A stretch of DNA of 64,000 nt, taken from the NCBI GenBank assembly GCA_022836615.1, contig MU405284.1, forward strand, positions 1,111-65,110, given 5' to 3'. The DNA comes from Annulohypoxylon bovei var. microspora. Lineage: Eukaryota > Ascomycota > Sordariomycetes > Xylariales > Hypoxylaceae. The position numbers and the translations under genes were made by a program. Below the pieces are notes generated by a model. The model did not search any database. It was not told the origin of the DNA and was given only the letters and a program-made list of their open reading frames with translations. Of this stretch, positions 59,174 through 64,000 are shown one piece after another (within the stretch, counting starts at the first letter, position 1; each line of letters begins with the position of its first letter).

Positions 59174-59648
59174 ATGTAAATAAATTGTATATAATTAAGT
59201 ACAGTTAGCTTAGTCTCAAATGTAACGTTTTCTGAACAATGTAATAATGAGATTGCCCGAATTTAAATCGGACAGAATGGAGTCAAAAAAGTGTCTAATG
59301 TGCTAATAACACTGTTTTATTCCATACAATTTTTGGTGCCAGCGGAATAACTTTTACTGCAATGGGCATTCCGGTCCAGGTGATTGGTTATCCCGCAGGC
59401 ACGAAAATCGATGAAGAAATACAGTGTTATTAGCACATGGGTAACTTTTTCCGACTCCATTCTACCATGATTGAATACCCCCGAGATTCTACGGTGTTTG
59501 AGGCCCAGTGTTAATCTTGGAACAACGGTGAGAAGGGTACATGTAAAAGCATCAAGCAAATTCATTATCATTGTATCAATCTACAGCGTACAAGTGATCA
59601 CCTATTTTCGGCCCACTAATTGTACAAGCCACCAGTCTACGCATCCAT
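59174..59648. other. Convergent intergenic interval with an inverted repeat
   Basis: Between the arabinofuranosidase stop and the MDR-family stop. It contains the imperfect inverted repeat listed separately and no gene. Confidence 0.6.
59274..59464. repeat. Imperfect inverted repeat, MITE-like, arms about 42-44 bp
   Basis: The left arm (59274-59315) runs AGAATGGAGTC...CTAATAACACTG and the right arm (59421-59464) is its near-complement, with a few mismatches and a 2-base indel, separated by about 105 bp. No target-site duplication is obvious. It may be a decayed miniature element or a hairpin near the two 3' ends. Confidence 0.6.
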
Positions 59649-60811
59649 TTACTCAATCTTGATGACAAGCTTTCCGAAATGCTTCCGGTCCCACTGTTGA
59701 GAATGAGAATTAGCAATTTGCACGTACGAAACCTAAGATATTTAGATGAGGATTCGGAAAGTTCACGTACCATGTATTCATAAGCCTCCTTCGTCTTCGC
59801 GAAGTCGAAGACTTCCTTGTCGACAACGGGGTGGATGTCGTTGACCTCGATCGCGTTGACCATATCCTCCATCAACTCCTTGGAGCCGACGTAAACGCCG
59901 CGCGCCGTGCAGATGTGCGTCAAGGTGTCGAGGAGGGTAGCCTTCGGTTGAGCGCCGCCGAGGAAGCCGATGATGCTGATGATGCCCTCGAACTTGACGG
60001 CCTTGAGGCTCTGCTCCACGGTGCCGGCGCCGCCAACTTCGACCACGTGATGTACACCTATACCACCCGTGATCTTCCTGGCTGTCTCGCCCCAGTTGGG
60101 GTCATCTCTGTAGTTGATGACGTGGTCTGCGCCGAGCTTCTTCAGCGTCTCCGCCTTCGCCGCGGACGACGTGGTCGCGATGACTTTGGCGCCTGCGGCC
60201 TTCGCGAACTATCGAGGAGTTAGTAAAAATTACTTCGATACTGATCTGTGAATACGTACCTGGAGTGCGAAAATGCTAACACCTCCCGTGCCCTCTACGA
60301 GAACCCACTCTCCGGGTTTCAATGCCTTTAAGCCATAGAGTGCATTCCAGCTCGTCAAGGCGGCGCATGACAACGTGCTCGCCTCAACGTAGCTGAGATT
60401 CTTGGGAGACCGAACTAATCCGTTCTCGTTGAAAACGCCGTATTGGCGCAACGTGCCATCCAAGACGCCGCCAAGTCCGGTCACGGCCGTGACAGGATTG
60501 ACAGGGCCATACTGATGCCCTTGGTTGAACAAAGTAACTACCTTGTCACCCTTCTTCCACTGCGAGACCTTAGATCCAACCTCGACGACTTCACCCGCGC
60601 CATCGGATGATGCGACGACAGGAAAGTTAGTAGCGAAAGGATACATGCCCTTCGGGATTATGAGATCTCGGTAGTTTAGAGAGGCGGCATGTATCTTGAC
60701 GAGGACTTCGTTGTCTCCAACTTTGGGGACCGGTGATTCGATAAGTTCGAGACCGTCAAATCCCTTGTCTGCTCCGGTAACGACCCACTGCTTCGTGGTT
60801 GAGGGTGCCAT
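59649..60811 (-). CDS. Medium-chain dehydrogenase/reductase, zinc-free quinone-oxidoreductase type
   Basis: Three exons, 60811-60260, 60208-59771 and 59693-59649 (introns 51 and 77 bp); phase-continuous, 344 residues. The N-terminal GroES-like domain has VLVKIHAASLNYRDLIIPKG and VASSDGAGEVVEVGSKV. The Rossmann domain starts WVLVEGTGGVSIFALQFAKAAGAKVI and continues LGADHVINYRD. The C terminus is HFGKLVIKIE. The cysteine and histidine ligands of zinc alcohol dehydrogenases are absent, so it belongs to the NADPH:quinone/enone reductase-like branch. It probably reduces activated double bonds or quinones in the cytosol; the substrate is unknown. The last exon encodes just 14 residues. Confidence 0.88.
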
Positions 60812-61729
60812 TTCGAAGGATATGATTAAAATAAGACTGATTTGTAAGTAATGTTTTCAATGATGCCGTGAAGTCTAACAATGCTGTAAGGTCTAGTAAT
60901 GTTGCGGAGGTTAACTTGAACTCAAATAAACCGGCTAGGCCAAATGGTATATATAGTCGTCGACCCCTGAGAATTTGATGTCGAACTGACGAACGTTGAT
61001 TATTAAGACTACCTAGGTTACTAATATCCTTGCATAGTTAACGTCATAAATGTGTCTAGTATGACAACAATTGCCTGGGATTATAGATATGCCGCATCGA
61101 AAGATGACCTAATGCGGAGTGATTAGTAAGATCGTGAGGTCGAGCGGAAGCGAGGACATACGTTTTCCCCTATAATTACCTAAAAGTTGAACCGATCGAT
61201 TTATAAGCCACCAATGAATCGATCGTGGTATGTGCGGGCCTCTGGCCATTTTATGTTTTTTTTGTGGAGGCCCTAACAAAGTGGAGATAATAAATAGATA
61301 CATCTACGAGTTCTATTCTGGCGCGGGAAAACTTCATATCCAGACACCTAGTTCGTCGAATATACTAACGGAGGAGCTCTTGGCTCGGCTGAACTTACGG
61401 CTAAATGAGCTAGATACATACCCTAGATGCTCTCTAGATAGATTTAGCTAGGACTGGATATGAACTACCGACGATCCTGTTACGCCGCCAATATATTAGA
61501 AATGAATGTGCAATGTGAATCTAGAGATACCATGTCAACTGTTGGATATCTTTCATGTCATTGGCTTAGCTTAGTCAAATAGCGAAATAGCGAGATGGCA
61601 GGCTATGTTGGATAGAGGGGAAGATAACTGATCGAGTTAAGAGGATGGAAATAAAGACGCTAGACCGTCCGACGACAAGTCTCTGCTAAATTGTGGGCTC
61701 GAAAACTCGATGTGTGCATTATAGTGGCA
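60812..61729. other. Divergent promoter interval
   Basis: Shared upstream region of the MDR gene and the GMC gene. Short frames only (for example 61230-61451). An ATCGAT-rich stretch near 61193-61224 is the only visible pattern. Confidence 0.5.
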
Positions 61730-63651
61730 ATGCTGCGATCAATCGTATTGCCGTTATTAGCTCTAGCGTGGAGGCCGGATTATGCAGCGGCGCAGTCGAC
61801 GGAATACGAATATGTCGTAGTTAGTCGGTTCTGGACCGGGAGGTGGGCCACTGGCAGTGGAACTAGCGAAATCCGGGCACTCGGTACTCCTTCTTGAAGC
61901 TGGAGCTGATCTGTCGGATGACCCACTATACCAAGACACCAGCAGAGCTCCCGAAGCGAGCAACGATCCAAGATCAAGATGGGACTTTTTCGTGAAGCAC
62001 TCTGATGACCCGGAGAGAGAGTTGAAGTACGAACGGATGACTTGGCGCACTACAAATGGATCGTTCTACGTTGGACTTGACCCCCCTGAGGGTGCGGAAC
62101 AACTGGGAATCTATTACCCACGCGCTGCAACGCTCGGTGGTTGTGCGATGCACAACGCGGCCGTCCTTTACCTACCTAGTGACGAAGACTGGGACTATAT
62201 TGCGGATATTACTGGTGATAATTCGTGGAGAGCATCCGAGATGAGAAAGATCTTCGAAGAGATCGAGAACTGCCATTACCTAGAAAATGGAACTGCCGGT
62301 CATGGCTTTTCGGGGTGGTTGGACAGTAACCAAGGTAATGACTTATGGCTGAGTAATGCCACCGACGGAACTGCGCTTCTGAAAGCCATAGCGGAAGCGT
62401 CCGGTTCAGTAGGAAATAGTACCGGCTCAGCAATATCGGACGCGGAATTGAGGACCCTTTTGAATAGGGACATCAATGGACTTGACCCAAACCGCGATCA
62501 GCTGACAGGGATTTTCGGAATGGCTACCCATACCGATGCCGCTAGACGCCGATTTAGCCCAGCAAACTATATCAAGAAGGCGCTCAAAGAAAATCCAGAG
62601 CTTCCATTGACGGTTCAACTCAACTCATTTCTCACAGGGATCACATGGGATCAACTACAGGACTTCGAGCCTCCCGCGGTTATGTCTGTCGACTATGTCG
62701 TCGGGCCTAGCGCGTACAGAGCTGATCCTCGGTACGATGGAAATCGAAATACCACCACCGGCTTTTCTTGGGTTAGCAAAGAGCTCATCATCGCCGGTGG
62801 TACTTTCAACTCTCCACAGATCTTAAAGCTCGGCGGCATCGGTCCAGCAGATGAGCTCGAGAAGCACAACATCACTGTCGTAGCGGATCTCCCAGGAGTT
62901 GGCACGAATCTTGGAGATAACTACGAGGGTGGCGTCTTGTCCCTCGCCGCGAAGCCATTCCAGGGTCTCAACGGCCCATATGTCGTACAGCTGAAAACGT
63001 CTGCTTCAAAGGGTAATCGAGATATATATGCCTGGTAGGTGCAACTAATTGTTCGCGTAGCTATATCCCGTCACTGATTAACGTGTAAATGATAGGCCGC
63101 TGAACTCCGGATTTGACGGCTTCTGGCCTGGATGGCCCGATAATTTTGGCCCTAAGGTGCTTACAACTCCCTTCGTCCACATGGAAAGCAATAGGGGATC
63201 GGGGTCGGTTATCTTGCGCTCCGCAGATCCCTTTGAGCCACCCGAGATCAATTTCCGTTTTTTCGAAGGGGACAGCGAAAAGAACTTGCAGGCTATGCTT
63301 GAAGCCGTCAAGTTCGGACACAAATTGAAGAGCCTTCTCCCAGAAAGCTCGGGCCTAGCGCCTTTTGAGGAGATGCATCCCTGCAGGGGAGAAGGCTCCG
63401 GCTGCACTGACGAAGGCATCAAGGAGTATCTGAAGTTGCAAGCGTATTCACATCATGCAAGTGGTACTTGCGCAATTGGGAACGTCTCTGATCCAATGTC
63501 TGTTCTCGACTCAAAATTTAGGGTCAAAGGGGTGAAGGGTCTTCGCGTTGTGGACGCGTCGGTCTTCCCCAAGCCCCCTGGAGCATTTCCGGTTCTTCCC
63601 ACATTCATGATATCGAAAAAGGCAGCAAAGGATATTTTAGAAGATGCTTGA
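61730..63651 (+). pseudogene. Secreted GMC oxidoreductase, frameshifted by a 4-bp duplication
   Basis: Exon 1 is 61730-63034 and exon 2 is 63096-63651 (61-bp intron). The start MLRSIVLPLLALAW begins a signal peptide. After TEYEYVV the frame breaks at a tandem TAGT-TAGT (61818-61825). Beyond it a different frame reads through the FAD-binding glycine motif (SGPGGGP), then ELAKSGHSVLLLEAGAD and the rest of a GMC protein without interruption. Other marks are ATLGGCAMHNAAVLYLP, GGTFNSPQILKLGGIGP, the active-site histidine in YSHHASGTCAIG, and FPKPPGAFPVLPTFMISKKA. The family oxidises alcohols or sugars with FAD. With the extra 4 bp the predicted product is truncated after about 60 residues. It may be a recent null allele or an assembly error; no intron removes the duplication. 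Confidence 0.78.
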
Positions 63652-64000
63652 AGGATAAGATTTGAGATGAACAAGAGCAGAATCAAGTATATCATATTAA
63701 TTGGATATGAATTTTTGAATAAATACGTACATCGTAAAATGTATCATTGTTAATGTACTTTTGGATGGGTAAGAAATGTGGACTATAAATTTCATTTTAC
63801 CAGTCGGGGTTGACCCATAGATAAATATCTCAAAAGATGATGTAATAGTGATGACGTAAGACGATGAAAAATATTTCAATATCGGACATGCTGACAGCGG
63901 GGTTTTCTTGTATCAGAAAATAATGCTTAGATAAGCCTCGGTAAGAGCTCTCCATTTCAAATTTTAATAAGGGGGGAATTAATCACAACAAAAACGTCAT
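63652..64000. other. Right-end interval
   Basis: AT-leaning 3' region of the GMC gene up to the window edge. No gene is seen. Confidence 0.5.

Overview
This window is nuclear DNA from a filamentous ascomycete, most likely a Sordariomycete (a Xylariales-type genome would fit, but this is inference). The evidence is short GT-AG introns of about 50-140 bp with CTAAC-like branch points, fungal gene families (inositol phosphorylceramide synthase, GH54 arabinofuranosidase, MUP1-type permease, Nab3, FAD-linked BBE-type oxidase), and a 5.9 kb AT-saturated block at the left end whose repeat copies differ only by transitions, the mark of repeat-induced point mutation (RIP). No rRNA, tRNA, CRISPR or bacterial feature was recognised.

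Layout. 1-5950 is RIP-degraded repeat DNA. It holds a seven-copy 20-bp tandem array (301-440) and a decayed short LTR element (4471-5886, 190-bp terminal repeats, ATATA duplicated on both sides). 6.2-8.1 kb is an F-box/ankyrin gene at the edge of that block. 10.1-12.7 kb holds a secreted FMN-dependent alpha-hydroxy-acid dehydrogenase and a convergent gene of unknown function. 13.7-24.8 kb is an accessory-looking stretch: a small Cys-rich ORF, a TauD-type dioxygenase, a methionine-type permease, a cytochrome P450 and a bicovalent-FAD oxidase. 26.1-27.9 kb is an ankyrin + von Willebrand A protein. 28.4-44.4 kb is mostly housekeeping: LETM1-like protein, Nab3, a mitochondrial GGQ release factor, a CaM kinase and AUR1. 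It is interrupted by a 731-bp Mutator-like MITE (33431-34161) and a gene-empty 4.8 kb stretch (37989-42809).

44.9-55.7 kb is a run of minus-strand genes: a glyoxylate/hydroxypyruvate reductase, a 12-exon urea-carboxylase-type multidomain protein, a PxpA (LamB/YcsF) protein, a small membrane protein and an UNC93-like transporter broken by an in-frame TGA. The carboxylase has biotin carboxylase, PxpC-like, PxpB-like and biotinyl domains but no amidase. Together with PxpA it looks like a eukaryotic two-gene version of the bacterial 5-oxoprolinase/lactamase module with its own biotin carboxylase, and is the most interesting system in the window. 57.7-63.7 kb holds a secreted GH54 arabinofuranosidase, a medium-chain quinone-oxidoreductase-type enzyme and a secreted GMC oxidoreductase that a 4-bp TAGT duplication throws out of frame inside its FAD-binding motif.

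Gene models were assembled by hand from reading frames, splice consensus and family knowledge. Every exon chain given was checked for phase continuity except where stated (last exon of the UNC93-like gene, third exon of Nab3, the frameshifted GMC gene).
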